The notes: generated by a model from the letters alone, not told the origin. Positions 53,356-62,966 are shown, counted from the first letter of the stretch. The stretch is DNA of 64,000 bases from Enhydrobacter aerosaccus (GCF_900167455.1 NZ_FUWJ01000002.1:237584-301583); one strand, 5' to 3'. Made by a program: numbers and translations.

Positions 53356-54770
53356 AAAGGGACGCGCTCGCTCTCGAGGATCTCAGCACCATCGCCGATG
53401 CGATCGCCGCGCGCCGCATCAGCTCCGTCGAGGCGACGGAAGCCTGCCTGGCACGGATCGAAAGCTGGCAGCCGCGCACCAACGCCTTCCTGCGTCTCCA
53501 CAAGGACAAGGCACTCACCCAGGCCAAGACGCTCGATAGCGAACTCGCGGCGGGCAAACGGCGCGGCCCGCTGCACGGCGTGCCGATGGCGCACAAGGAC
53601 ATGTACTACCGCAAGGGCGAGATCTCGACGGGCGGCAGTGGCATCCGCCGCGAGTGGCGCGCCCCGGTGACGGCGACGGTGTTGCAGAAGCTCGATGCAG
53701 CCGGTGTCGTCGAACTCGGCTTCCTCAACATGGCCGAGTTCGCGGCCGGTCCGACCGGACACAACGTCCATCACGGCCACTGCCGCAATCCGTGGGACGG
53801 CACCCGGGTAACGGGCGGCAGTTCGAGCGGCTCCGGCTCCGCGGTCGCAGCCCGCATGGTCTATGGCGCGCTGGGCTCCGATACCGGCGGATCGATCCGG
53901 CTGCCGGCCGCTGCCTGCGGCGTCGTCGGCATGAAGGCGACCTATGGTCGTGTCAGCCGGGCCGGCGCAGTGGCGCGGTCCTGGAGCCTCGATCATGTCG
54001 GTCCGCTGACCCGGACCGTGCGCGACAATGCCCGGCTGCTGGCCGTGCTCGCCGGGCACGATGCCAACGATTCGACCAGCAGCCAGAAGGCCGTGCCGGA
54101 CTACGAGGCGCTGCTCGACGGCGGCGTCTCGAGCCTCAAGATCGGCCTCGCCCTGCCCGACGACGGACCGGCCGCACTCGACGCCCAGATCGGCGCCGCC
54201 GTGCAGGCCGCAGCCGATGCTCTCGGCAGGATCGGGGCGAAGATCTCGGCGGTGACGCTGCCCGATTTCACGGCGCTCTATCGTGCCGCCGAGGTGATGG
54301 TGAAGTGCGAGGCCGCGGCCATGCATCGGCCGTGGCTTGAGAAGCAGCCGGAAGCCTATGCCAACCAGGTGCGCACGCGCATGGAGGCCGGCTTCTTCAT
54401 CCCGGCCACGCAGTATATCGACGCACTTCGCCTACGGGCCCATTTCGTTGCCGAGTTCCTGGCGACGATGGATGGACTCGATGCGGTCTTGTTGCCGGCC
54501 ATTCCCTTTCCGATTCCGACGATCGAGGAAACGGATGTCGAGGCCAAGGGCGGACCGGCAACGCTCAGCATGGTCGGCCGTTTCACCGGCCTCACCCGGC
54601 CTTTCAATACGCTCGGCGTGCCGGCGCTGTCGGTGCCGTGCGGTTTCGATTCGAACGGCCTGCCGATCGGGCTGCAGCTCGTCGGTCGGCCGTTCGACGA
54701 AGCCCTGCTGTATCGCATCGGCCACGCTTACCAGGGCGTTACCGATCATCATCGTCGTGTTCCTGCATGA
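53352..54770 (+). CDS. AtzE-like amidase (amidase-signature family)
   Basis: A 472-residue amidase. Triad K82 (MAHKDMYY), S157 (VTGGSSSGSGSAV), S181 (SDTGGSIRLPAA), with the 75- and 24-residue spacings seen in FAAH. It is coupled to the AtzG-like subunit. AtzE is a carboxybiuret hydrolase in cyanurate degradation, but no other cyanurate gene is here, so a different amide is likely. The upstream thioesterase may belong to the same unit. Confidence 0.92.
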   Translation: MKRDALALEDLSTIADAIAARRISSVEATEACLARIESWQPRTNAFLRLHKDKALTQAKTLDSELAAGKRRGPLHGVPMAHKDMYYRKGEISTGGSGIRREWRAPVTATVLQKLDAAGVVELGFLNMAEFAAGPTGHNVHHGHCRNPWDGTRVTGGSSSGSGSAVAARMVYGALGSDTGGSIRLPAAACGVVGMKATYGRVSRAGAVARSWSLDHVGPLTRTVRDNARLLAVLAGHDANDSTSSQKAVPDYEALLDGGVSSLKIGLALPDDGPAALDAQIGAAVQAAADALGRIGAKISAVTLPDFTALYRAAEVMVKCEAAAMHRPWLEKQPEAYANQVRTRMEAGFFIPATQYIDALRLRAHFVAEFLATMDGLDAVLLPAIPFPIPTIEETDVEAKGGPATLSMVGRFTGLTRPFNTLGVPALSVPCGFDSNGLPIGLQLVGRPFDEALLYRIGHAYQGVTDHHRRVPA

Positions 54771-54940
54771 TGACGTTGCGAACGGCAATCAATGCCCGAT
54801 GGGTGCACCTTCATTCACGCACCTCATGAAGATGTGAGCAGAATGCATCCTCGCGCCTGAGGCGCGATCCCAATCCGACCCCATTTGGTGTCTAGATCGA
54901 TTCCAAGTCTGGAGCGATCACCACCAACTGGGGATGGACC

Positions 54941-55579
54941 ATGACAATCAGGCTCGTCGAAGCCTTCGTGGCTACTTCTCTCCTGGTCTGCGGTACCGTC
55001 CTTGCCCAGACCTCCGGCGGTTCCTCCTCGCCGCTCGGCATGACGACCCCGCTCGGCATCGGGCCGAGCTCGAGCGTCCAGCAGACGGGGATTCCCCTCG
55101 GGGCCATGGAGCTGCCGTCGCCCGGCATCAGCCCGACTCCCGCACCCTGTTCCGCTGTCGCGGATCCAACGATGGGCCAGGGCGTCGGCGCGAGCGCATC
55201 GGCAGGCTCCTCCTCCAGCGCGACATCGTCGATGTTCGATGGCGGCGGAACGACCGGCGCGGCATCGAGCGGCTGCGCGACCTCCAGTGTCGATCCCTCG
55301 ACCACGTCCAACGCCTCGACGTCGGGCATGCCGGGGATCGGCTCGGGCTCCGGCGCCAATCGCATCGGCATCCCGCTCGGTTCGACGGAACTGGGCGCGC
55401 AAGGCCTGGCGCCACCGCCGGCGATATCGACAATCACCACACCGATCACGACACCGTCATTTGCGCCGCCATCGACCACGCCCATGTCTGCTGCGCCGCC
55501 CATGACTTCGTCGGGCAGCACGGCCCCCTGTCCGAACACGACTCCTGCGTCATCCATAACAGCCAATTCTTCGTGCTGA
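54941..55579 (+). CDS. secreted Ser/Thr/Gly/Pro-rich protein of unknown function
   Basis: A 212-residue protein with a signal peptide at residues 1-22 (LVEAFVATSLLVCGTVLA) and a tail of low complexity. The motif GIPLGAMELPSPGISP recurs as GIPLGSTELGAQGLAP about 90 residues later. Four mature cysteines. Compositional bias is toward S, T, G, P and A. It ends 11 bases before the RND adaptor start and overlaps another open frame of the adaptor, which is R-rich and looks like a shadow. Function unknown. Confidence 0.65.
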   Translation: MTIRLVEAFVATSLLVCGTVLAQTSGGSSSPLGMTTPLGIGPSSSVQQTGIPLGAMELPSPGISPTPAPCSAVADPTMGQGVGASASAGSSSSATSSMFDGGGTTGAASSGCATSSVDPSTTSNASTSGMPGIGSGSGANRIGIPLGSTELGAQGLAPPPAISTITTPITTPSFAPPSTTPMSAAPPMTSSGSTAPCPNTTPASSITANSSC

Positions 55580-55590
55580 AGGGCGTTCCG

Positions 55591-56766
55591 ATGAAATGGA
55601 AGATCATCCCCACGGCCGTCGTGCTGCTGGCAATCGGCGGCACGATCGCCATCACGCATCGCCTGCCGTTCCAGGCCTCGGCCCATGCCGCGGCAGCGCC
55701 ACCAGTCCCGACGGCACCGGTCGTGGCCAGCCAGGTCGCGAGCCACGACGTGCCGATCTACCTGCATGGGATCGGTACGGTGCTGGCCTACAACACGGTG
55801 CTGGTCCGCAGTCAGATCCAGGGGCAGCTCACACAGATCGCCTTCAAGGAGGGACAGCCCGTGCATGCGGGCGATCTGCTGGCGCAGATCGATCCGAGAC
55901 CGTATCAGGCCCAGCTCGATCAGGTGACGGCCGCACGGGACCGCGACGAGGCCCAGCTCAAGAATGCCGAGGCCAATCTCACGCGCTATACGCAGCTCGG
56001 TCATAGCGGCTGGGCAACGCCACAGCTGATCGACACCCAGACCGCACAGGTCGCACAGCTGCACAGTGCCATCAAGGCGGACGATGCCCTGATCGAAGCG
56101 GCCAAGGTACAGCTCGGCTACACCCGCCTGACATCGCCCATCGACGGCGTGACCGGGGTGCGGCAGGTCGATATCGGCAACATCATCCATCCCGGCGATC
56201 CCAACGGCCTGGTCGTGGTGACGCAGATCGAGCCGATCTCGCTGATCTTCACCTTGCCGGAAACGGACCTGCCGCGGATCCAGCAGCAGATGGAGAAAGG
56301 GCCGCTGTCGGTCCTGGCCTACAGCCAGGACGACACGATCAAGCTCGATGAAGGCAAGCTGATCCTGGTCGACAACGAGATCCAGCAGACCACCGGCACA
56401 GTCCGCCTCAAGGCGGAGTTCGGCAACAAGGCGCACCGGCTGTGGCCGGGAGAGCTCGTCGATGCCTGGCTGCATCTCGAGACGCGGCACGGCGGCCTCA
56501 CCGTCCCGGCCTCGGCCGTACAGCAGGGCCAGAACGGTACCTACACTTATGTGATCAAGCCCGACGACACGGTCGAGGTCCGTCCGATCAAGGTCGCGCA
56601 GATCGCCGGCGGCCAGGCGCTGATCGATGCCGGCCTCGTGGCCAACGAGCGGGTCGTGACGGATGGCCAGTACAAGCTGCAGGCCGGCACCCACGTGACC
56701 ATCCTGCACGGCAAGGCCGCCGAGGAGGCCGCCGCCCAGAGCGCGCAGCAGACGCCGATCCCATGA
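55591..56766 (+). CDS. RND efflux periplasmic adaptor (second pump)
   Basis: A 391-residue adaptor with an N-terminal anchor (IIPTAVVLLAIGGTIAI), lipoyl-like half (VRSQIQGQLTQIAFKEGQPVHAG), hairpin (residues about 110-170, AARDRDEAQLKNAEANLTRYTQLG), second lipoyl half (LTSPIDGVTGVRQVDIGNIIHPG) and C-terminal barrel. GAAGGG precedes the ATG at 55591. It resembles the adaptor at 1.7 kb but is clearly a different paralog. The stop overlaps the pump start as ATGA. Confidence 0.92.
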   Translation: MKWKIIPTAVVLLAIGGTIAITHRLPFQASAHAAAAPPVPTAPVVASQVASHDVPIYLHGIGTVLAYNTVLVRSQIQGQLTQIAFKEGQPVHAGDLLAQIDPRPYQAQLDQVTAARDRDEAQLKNAEANLTRYTQLGHSGWATPQLIDTQTAQVAQLHSAIKADDALIEAAKVQLGYTRLTSPIDGVTGVRQVDIGNIIHPGDPNGLVVVTQIEPISLIFTLPETDLPRIQQQMEKGPLSVLAYSQDDTIKLDEGKLILVDNEIQQTTGTVRLKAEFGNKAHRLWPGELVDAWLHLETRHGGLTVPASAVQQGQNGTYTYVIKPDDTVEVRPIKVAQIAGGQALIDAGLVANERVVTDGQYKLQAGTHVTILHGKAAEEAAAQSAQQTPIP

Positions 56767-59700
56767 ATCTCTCCGCCCCCTTCATCGCGCGCCCCATCGC
56801 CACGGCGCTGTTGATGGTGGGGCTGCTGCTGGGTGGTCTCGCCGCCTATCCCCTGCTGCCGGTGGCGGCGCTGCCCAACGTCAACTATCCGACGCTGCAG
56901 GTCACCGCTCAGCTGCCCGGCGCCGACCCGCAGACGATGGCCTCCTCCGTGGCCACGCCGCTCGAGCTGCAATTCGGCCAGATCCCGGGCCTTACTCAGA
57001 TGACCTCGGCGAGCGCGCTGGGCTATACGCAGATCACGCTTCAATTCGATCTCAGCCGCCCGCTCGACGCCGCCGCGACCGATACGCTGTCGGCCATCAA
57101 CGCCGCCGCGGCGCAGTTGCCGCTCAACATTCCCTATCCGCCGACCATCCGGAAAGTGAACCCGGCGGACACGCCGATCCTCGTGCTGGCCGTGACCTCG
57201 GATACGCTGCCGCTGACGCTGGTCGATGCCTATGCCGAGAACATCCTGCTGCAGAAGATCTCGCAGATCGCCGGGGTCGGGCTGGTCGGCATCGGCGGCC
57301 AGCAGAAGCCCGCGATCCGCGTCCAGGTCGATCCGCAGGCCCTGGCGGCGCGCGGCATCGGACTGGAGGATGTGCGCAATGTGCTCGCCCAGGCCAATGT
57401 CGATCTGCCCAAGGGCACGCTCAACAGCCCGCGCCAGACCTTTACGCTCAACACCAACGACCAGCTCCTCAACCCCGAGGCCTATAACTCCCTGATCCTG
57501 GCCTACCGCAACGGCGCGCCGGTCTATGTGCGCGACGTCGGCAAGGCCATCGACGCGCCGGAGAACGACCTCATCGCCGGCTGGTACAATCACAAGCGCG
57601 CGATCATCCTGCCGATCCAGCGCCAGCCCGGCGCCAATGTCATCGACACCGTCAACCGCATCAAGGCGATGCTGCCGGTGCTGCAGGCCTCGATCCCGTC
57701 GGCGATCTCGGTGAACACCATCTCCGACCGCACCCAGACCATCCGCGCCTCGGTCAGCGACGTGGAGATGACGCTGCTGCTGACCGTTGCGCTGGTGGTG
57801 ATGGTGATCTTCATCTTCCTGCGCGATTTCTGGGCCACCATCATCCCGGCCATCACCGTGCCGCTGTCGCTGATCGGCACCTTCGCGGTGCTCTACGAGC
57901 TCGGCTACAGTCTCGACAATCTGTCGCTGATGGCGCTGTCGATCGCCGTGGGCTTCGTGGTCGACGACGCGGTGGTGGTGATCGAGAACACGGTGCGCCA
58001 TCTCGAGGACGGCATGACGCCGATGCAGGCCGCCCTGCGCGGTGCCGGCGAGATCGGCTTCACCATCGTCTCCATCACCCTGTCCCTCATCGCCGTCTTC
58101 ATCCCCCTGTTCCTGATGAGCGGCTATGTCGGACTGCTGTTCCGCGAGTTCGCCGTCACGGTCAGCGTGGCGCTGATCCTGTCGCTGCTGATCTCGCTCA
58201 CCCTCACCCCGATGATGTGCGCCTACCTGCTCAAGCCGCACAAGCACCAGCACGGACGGCTCTACCAGCTCTCCGAGCGCGCCTTCGACGGGCTGCTGCA
58301 CCTCTACGAGGCCGGACTCAAGGTCGTGATGCGGCATCGCTTCGTCACGCTGATGTCGGTGTTCGTCACCATCGGCCTCACCGGCTATCTCTATGTCGTC
58401 ATCCCCAAGGGCTTCTTCCCGCAGCAGGATACCGGCCTCATCGTCGGCCTGTCCGAAGCCGCCCAGGACATCTCCTATCCGGCGATGCTGCAGCGCCAGC
58501 AGGCCGTCATCGACGCCGTGCTGCAGGATCCCGCCGTCGATTCGATCGGTGCCGCGATCGGCGCCGGCGGCGGCAACACCACCATCAACAACGGCCGGCT
58601 GTTCATCGCCCTGAAGCCCAACGACCAGCGCGACGCCTCCGCCGACGAGGTCATCCGGCGGCTGCAGACGCGGCTGGCCGGCATCCAGGGCATCACGCTC
58701 TACATGCAGGCGGCGCAGGACATCACGGTCGGCGGCCGGCTCTCAAAGACCCAGTATCAATACACGCTGACCGATGCCGATCCCGGTGAACTGAACCACT
58801 GGGCCGCCCTCTTCCTCGACCGCATCAAGGCCCTGCCCGGTGTCCTCGACGTGACGACGGACCAGGAGAATGCCGGCCCTCTGCTCGACATCGCCGTCGA
58901 CCGCAACGTCGCCTCGAGCCACGGCATCCTGCCGGCGACCATCGACAACACGCTCGACGACGCGTTCGGCCAGCGCATTGTGTCGACCATGTACACCATG
59001 CTGAACCAGTATCACGTCGTGCTCGAGGTGGCGCCGAAGTTCCAGCTCGGACCCGAGGCGCTGAACGATATCTACGTGACCGCTTCGAACGGCCAGCAGG
59101 TGCCGTTGCGCACGCTGGTCAGGAGCGTGACGCGGGTGGCGCCGCTGGTGATCAACCACCAGGGCCAGTTCCCCTCGGTGACGATCTCCTTCAACCTCGC
59201 GCCCGGTACGGCGATCGGCCAGGCCGTGGCCGCGATCCAGCAGGTCGAGAAGTCGCTCGGCAAGCCGCTGTCGTTGGCGACCAGCTTCCAGGGCAATGCC
59301 CAGGCCTTCCAGTCCTCGCTGTCGAGCACGCCGATCCTCGTCCTGGCGGCGCTGATCGTGATCTACCTCATCCTCGGCATGCTGTACGAGAGCATCATCC
59401 ACCCCATCACCATCCTCTCGACCCTGCCCTCGGCCGGGATCGGCGCGCTGCTCCTGCTGATGGCCTTCCATTTCGACCTCAGCGTCATCGCCCTGGTCGG
59501 CATCATCCTGCTGATCGGCATCGTCAAGAAGAACGGCATCATGCTGATCGACTTCGCGCTCGAGGCCGAGCGCCATCACGGCATGACGCCGGAAGAGGCG
59601 ATCTACCAGGCCTGCATCCTGCGCTTCCGGCCGATCCTGATGACGACGATGGCCGCCCTGCTGGGCGCGGTACCGCTGATGCTGGGCACGGGCGCGGGCT

Positions 59701-59879
59701 CGGAGATCCGCCAGCCGCTGGGCTATGCCATCGTCGGCGGCCTGGCCGTCAGCCAACTGCTGACGCTCTACACGACGCCGGTCGTGTTCCTCTATCTCGA
59801 CCGGTTTACGAAGCGGCGCCGGCGGGGCGAGGCCGAGGCCGCGCATCCCGCCGCCACCGCGCCGACCGCAGCCGAGTAG
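56763..59879 (+). CDS. RND (HAE1) multidrug efflux pump permease, second copy
   Basis: A 1038-residue pump with MNLSAPFIARPIATALLMVG start, D401-D402 in GFVVDDAVVVIEN, and the C-terminal KKNGIMLIDFALEAERHHG. Like the pump at 2.9 kb, it is of MdtB/MdtC type and lacks a partner pump or outer-membrane channel in the operon. Many blocks are shared with the first pump (YPPTIRKVNPAD against NPPTYRKVNPAD), showing paralogy. Its porter-domain loops differ, so specificity may differ. Confidence 0.95.
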   Translation: MNLSAPFIARPIATALLMVGLLLGGLAAYPLLPVAALPNVNYPTLQVTAQLPGADPQTMASSVATPLELQFGQIPGLTQMTSASALGYTQITLQFDLSRPLDAAATDTLSAINAAAAQLPLNIPYPPTIRKVNPADTPILVLAVTSDTLPLTLVDAYAENILLQKISQIAGVGLVGIGGQQKPAIRVQVDPQALAARGIGLEDVRNVLAQANVDLPKGTLNSPRQTFTLNTNDQLLNPEAYNSLILAYRNGAPVYVRDVGKAIDAPENDLIAGWYNHKRAIILPIQRQPGANVIDTVNRIKAMLPVLQASIPSAISVNTISDRTQTIRASVSDVEMTLLLTVALVVMVIFIFLRDFWATIIPAITVPLSLIGTFAVLYELGYSLDNLSLMALSIAVGFVVDDAVVVIENTVRHLEDGMTPMQAALRGAGEIGFTIVSITLSLIAVFIPLFLMSGYVGLLFREFAVTVSVALILSLLISLTLTPMMCAYLLKPHKHQHGRLYQLSERAFDGLLHLYEAGLKVVMRHRFVTLMSVFVTIGLTGYLYVVIPKGFFPQQDTGLIVGLSEAAQDISYPAMLQRQQAVIDAVLQDPAVDSIGAAIGAGGGNTTINNGRLFIALKPNDQRDASADEVIRRLQTRLAGIQGITLYMQAAQDITVGGRLSKTQYQYTLTDADPGELNHWAALFLDRIKALPGVLDVTTDQENAGPLLDIAVDRNVASSHGILPATIDNTLDDAFGQRIVSTMYTMLNQYHVVLEVAPKFQLGPEALNDIYVTASNGQQVPLRTLVRSVTRVAPLVINHQGQFPSVTISFNLAPGTAIGQAVAAIQQVEKSLGKPLSLATSFQGNAQAFQSSLSSTPILVLAALIVIYLILGMLYESIIHPITILSTLPSAGIGALLLLMAFHFDLSVIALVGIILLIGIVKKNGIMLIDFALEAERHHGMTPEEAIYQACILRFRPILMTTMAALLGAVPLMLGTGAGSEIRQPLGYAIVGGLAVSQLLTLYTTPVVFLYLDRFTKRRRRGEAEAAHPAATAPTAAE

Positions 59880-59915
59880 GAATCGATCCTCCCCGGCTGC
59901 GTCGAACGATGCCGT

Positions 59916-61418
59916 TCAGACGGCGAGGTTCACCGTCACGCTCTTCCTCTGCGTGAAGCTGTCCAGCATGCCTTCGAGCGAGAACTCGCGGCCGATGCCG
60001 CTCTGCTTGAAGCCGCCGTAGGACATGCCGGGCGTCTGGCCGCCGCCCTGATTGACCTGCACCCAGCCCGACTCGATCGCATGGGCGGCGCGCAGGCCCT
60101 TGCCGATGTCGTGCGTCCACACATAGGCGGCGAGGCCGTAGTGGCTGTCGTTGGCCATGCGGATCGCCTCCGCCTCGTCGCTCCAGCGGATCGCCACCAG
60201 CACCGGCCCGAAGATCTCCTCGCGCGCCAGCCGCCAGTCGTTCGAGCGGTCGGCGAACACGGTGGGGACGGCGAAGTAGCCTTCGCTCAGCGGTCCGGTC
60301 TTGGGCGGCAGGCCGCCGAACACCAGCTTGGCGTCGGCGCGCTCCATGCCGTCCTGCACGTACTTGCAGACCTTGGTGAACTGCTTGTTGTTGATGATGG
60401 TGCCGATGTCGCTCGCCTCGTCGAGCGGATCGCCGATCTTGAGCGCGGTGGTCTTCTTCTCGAGCTTCTTCAGGAAGGAATCGAAGATGTCCTCGTGCAG
60501 GAACAGGCGCGAGCCGGCGGTGCAGCTCTGGCTCTGGCGTGTGAAGCGCATGGCGGCGATGATGCCGTCCACCGTCCAATCCTCGTCGGCGTCGGGATAG
60601 ACGATCGACGGGCTCTTGCCGCCGAGCTCCAGCGACACCGGCACGATGCGCTCGGCCGCCGCGCGCATGATCACCTTGCCGACCTCGGTCGAGCCGGTGA
60701 AGGAAAGCTTGCGGATCTTCGGGTGATTGGCGAGCGCGGCGCCGCAGTCGGCGCCGTAGCCCGTCAGCACGTTGAGCACGCCCGCCGGCACGAACTCCTG
60801 GCAGATGTCGGCCATCATCAGCACGCCGAGCGGCGCATCCTCGGCCGCCTTCATCACCATCACGTTGCCGGCGCACAAGGCTGGCGCGATCTTGAGCGCG
60901 CCCAGCATCACCGGCGCGTTCCAGGGGATGATGGCGCCGACGATGCCGATCGGCTCGCGACGCGTATAGGAGAGAACATGCTCGCCGAGCGGCACGGTCT
61001 CGCCCTTCAGCTCCGAGGCGAGACCGCCGAAATAGCGGAAGATGTCGGCGGTCAGCTTAGCCTCGCCGCGCGCCTGCGTGCGCAGGGCATTGCCGGTCTC
61101 CAGCGCGATGGTGCGCGCCAGCTCCTCGACGCGCGCCTCGATCGCCTCGGCGATCTTCAGCAACAGCTTGCCACGCTCGCGCGGCACGACATTGCGCCAG
61201 GCCGGCAACGCCTTCTCTGCTGCCGCCACGGCGGCGTCGACATCGGTCACGCCGGCGCGCGGCACCTCGGCGATGCCGGTACGCTTGGCGGGATTCTCGA
61301 CCGTGAAGCGCTCGCCCGAGGCGCTGCCGACCCATTTGCCGTCGATCAGCATGCCCTTGGGGCTGTAGGTACCGGGGACGGCGGGCTGGGGTTTCAACTG
61401 CGTGGCGGTGGTCGACAT
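59916..61418 (-). CDS. aldehyde dehydrogenase (NAD(P)-dependent)
   Basis: A 500-residue ALDH. The catalytic C299 is in SQSCTAG, the general base E264 in SLELGGKSP, and the nucleotide-binding motif reads FTGSTEVGK. Class-I/II-like core with a short N-terminal region. GGAGGACCCC precedes the ATG at 61418. A terminator of the upstream gene sits 18 bases before this start codon. Substrate not known. Confidence 0.95.
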   Translation of the reverse strand: MSTTATQLKPQPAVPGTYSPKGMLIDGKWVGSASGERFTVENPAKRTGIAEVPRAGVTDVDAAVAAAEKALPAWRNVVPRERGKLLLKIAEAIEARVEELARTIALETGNALRTQARGEAKLTADIFRYFGGLASELKGETVPLGEHVLSYTRREPIGIVGAIIPWNAPVMLGALKIAPALCAGNVMVMKAAEDAPLGVLMMADICQEFVPAGVLNVLTGYGADCGAALANHPKIRKLSFTGSTEVGKVIMRAAAERIVPVSLELGGKSPSIVYPDADEDWTVDGIIAAMRFTRQSQSCTAGSRLFLHEDIFDSFLKKLEKKTTALKIGDPLDEASDIGTIINNKQFTKVCKYVQDGMERADAKLVFGGLPPKTGPLSEGYFAVPTVFADRSNDWRLAREEIFGPVLVAIRWSDEAEAIRMANDSHYGLAAYVWTHDIGKGLRAAHAIESGWVQVNQGGGQTPGMSYGGFKQSGIGREFSLEGMLDSFTQRKSVTVNLAV

Positions 61419-61435
61419 GGGGTCCTCCGGGGTCC

Positions 61436-61461
61436 AAAAAAACGGGCCGGAGTTTGGCCCG
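61436..61461 (-). terminator. intrinsic terminator for the upstream hypothetical gene, in the ALDH leader
   Basis: Minus-strand reading: CGGGCC (61461-61456), loop AAACTCC, GGCCCG (61448-61443), then seven T (61442-61436). The stem is only six base pairs, so strength is moderate. It lies 18 bases before the aldehyde dehydrogenase ATG. Confidence 0.75.
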
Positions 61462-61538
61462 CAGGATCGGCCGCTACAAGGCCGCCGGCAGCACCCGCGA
61501 CACCCCGAGGGCCGCGATGCGGAGCCCACAGAAAGAGC

Positions 61539-62279
61539 TCACTCGTCCTCGCCGACCTCCGACAGCAGCCGCCCGTCCTCCGTCCGGCCGTGCAGTTCCG
61601 CCAGGGTCGGGAAACGCGGGGACACCGGCTCGGCCTTCTTCTTGCGGTCGGACTTCCTGCCGCCATCGTGCAGCCCGATCTGGGCCATCAGCGCCACCGA
61701 CCGTAGGGCATTGCTGTAGGAACCTTCCATGTGTGCAGCGGCGCGGATTTGGTCGATATAGTGCAGCAAGCGCTGCGGCGTGACCTCGACCGGCGTTGCG
61801 GGACTGTCGGGCAAAAACGCTTTTTCGGGAAATGCCTCGACTTCGACGCCAAGCTCCTGATCCATCACGATTTTACGATCCCGTCCGGCGAGCCTTCCCG
61901 AACGTTCCCGAATTCCCGAAACGCCGCGGCGATCGCGAAGGCTCTCCTGTGGCGATGGTGGCAGCTGGCTCGGCGTGGGGTGATAGATCTTCTGATGCTT
62001 GTGCCAGTGCACGATGCGCAGATACTCCTCGCCCTCGACGGCGTAGCGCTCGATGCAGCCTTCGCCCTCCAGCTCGGTCAACCAGGCAACCAGGAGCGGC
62101 TGCACACCGAAGTCCGTCGGATAGAGGATCTGCGCTAGATCCTCTATCTCGGCGTAGCAGCGCCCCTCGTCGTCGACGACCGTCCACAGAAGCACGAACA
62201 GCAATCGTGCGTCGCGACTGACGCGCCCCATGCTGGGTGAGCGGGCGAAATGCGGCTGGATGGTGCGAATACGGGACAT
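61539..62279 (-). CDS. orphan phage-replication-like hypothetical protein
   Basis: A 246-residue protein whose first 90 residues (SRIRTIQPHFARSPSMGRVSRDARLLFVLLWTVVDDEGRC, then LAQILYPTDF) resemble the winged-helix N-domain found in phage replication proteins, with an extended middle (HKHQKIYHPTPSQLPPSPQ). The C-terminal part has ALMAQIGLHDGGRKSDRKKKAEP. No phage genes surround it. The start ATG at 62279 is preferred to 62333 by this pattern. An isolated, perhaps domesticated gene. Confidence 0.7.
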   Translation of the reverse strand: MSRIRTIQPHFARSPSMGRVSRDARLLFVLLWTVVDDEGRCYAEIEDLAQILYPTDFGVQPLLVAWLTELEGEGCIERYAVEGEEYLRIVHWHKHQKIYHPTPSQLPPSPQESLRDRRGVSGIRERSGRLAGRDRKIVMDQELGVEVEAFPEKAFLPDSPATPVEVTPQRLLHYIDQIRAAAHMEGSYSNALRSVALMAQIGLHDGGRKSDRKKKAEPVSPRFPTLAELHGRTEDGRLLSEVGEDE

Positions 62280-62390
62280 GGATGGTACCGCCGGGAACAG
62301 GATCGGATAACTCCATGATTGCTTTTTTCGCAATTTATGTCAATGCCGTTACCGCATTTCCAGATGCGACGGGATCCGTACCCGCCCTGC

Positions 62391-62807
62391 CTACAACGCC
62401 TTCTCGAAGACGATCTCGCCATCTCCCCGCCGACCGACCTCGATCCAGCCGTCGCGCCGGTAGAAGCGCTCGGCGCGCGTACCAGCTCCTGTGGTCAGGC
62501 GCGCCTCTCGATGGCCGGCCTCGCGCAAATCCTCGCAGGCCAGAGGGAGCAAAGCGCGCGCAATGCCGCGCCCTTCGAAGTCGGGATGGACGAACAGGCC
62601 GAAGATTGTCCCATCGCGGATGTCGGCGACGGCGAAGCCTTGAACGCACCCCTCTTCTTCCCAGACCCAGAACGCGCCGTTGTCGTAAATCCAGTCCGCG
62701 GTATCGGCGACGGCAGCGGCATTCGCCGGCTCCAGCCGGTTCTCGCGAACGGCATTGCGGACTTCGGTAATACGAGCGCGATCGGCGAAGGCAGCCTTGC
62801 GAATCAT
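62391..62807 (-). CDS. GNAT-family N-acetyltransferase
   Basis: A 138-residue acetyltransferase. The acetyl-CoA-binding motif is FVHPDFEGRGIARALL, followed by a beta-strand motif and the terminal RFYRRDGW. The start MIRKAAFADRARI is a normal GNAT beginning. The substrate (an amine) cannot be told. It is on the same strand as the phage-like gene downstream, with 111 bases between. Confidence 0.9.
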   Translation of the reverse strand: MIRKAAFADRARITEVRNAVRENRLEPANAAAVADTADWIYDNGAFWVWEEEGCVQGFAVADIRDGTIFGLFVHPDFEGRGIARALLPLACEDLREAGHREARLTTGAGTRAERFYRRDGWIEVGRRGDGEIVFEKAL

Positions 62808-62966
62808 CCTGTCGATCCAGAATCAAACATTCATAAAGCCATGTACCGCTGGTTCTGCTTCAATGCGGTACGTGGTCGGGCTTCTCGCCCGGCGCTTGCT
62901 TTCTTACGGCCTCAACCATCAACCGCAGGGCGTCATCTTCTATAGCACACAACTTGGGAGACCGTC

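Noticed and set aside
54851..54867. Hairpin TCGCGCC-TGA-GGCGCGA downstream of the amidase
   Set aside because: Stem is short and no T-run follows, so I do not call a terminator.
54934..55590. Upstream extension of the second RND adaptor frame by 219 codons
   Set aside because: The encoded stretch is Arg-rich, without domain or signal features, and the adaptor has normal length from 55591. The overlapping frame at 54941 has a good signal peptide.
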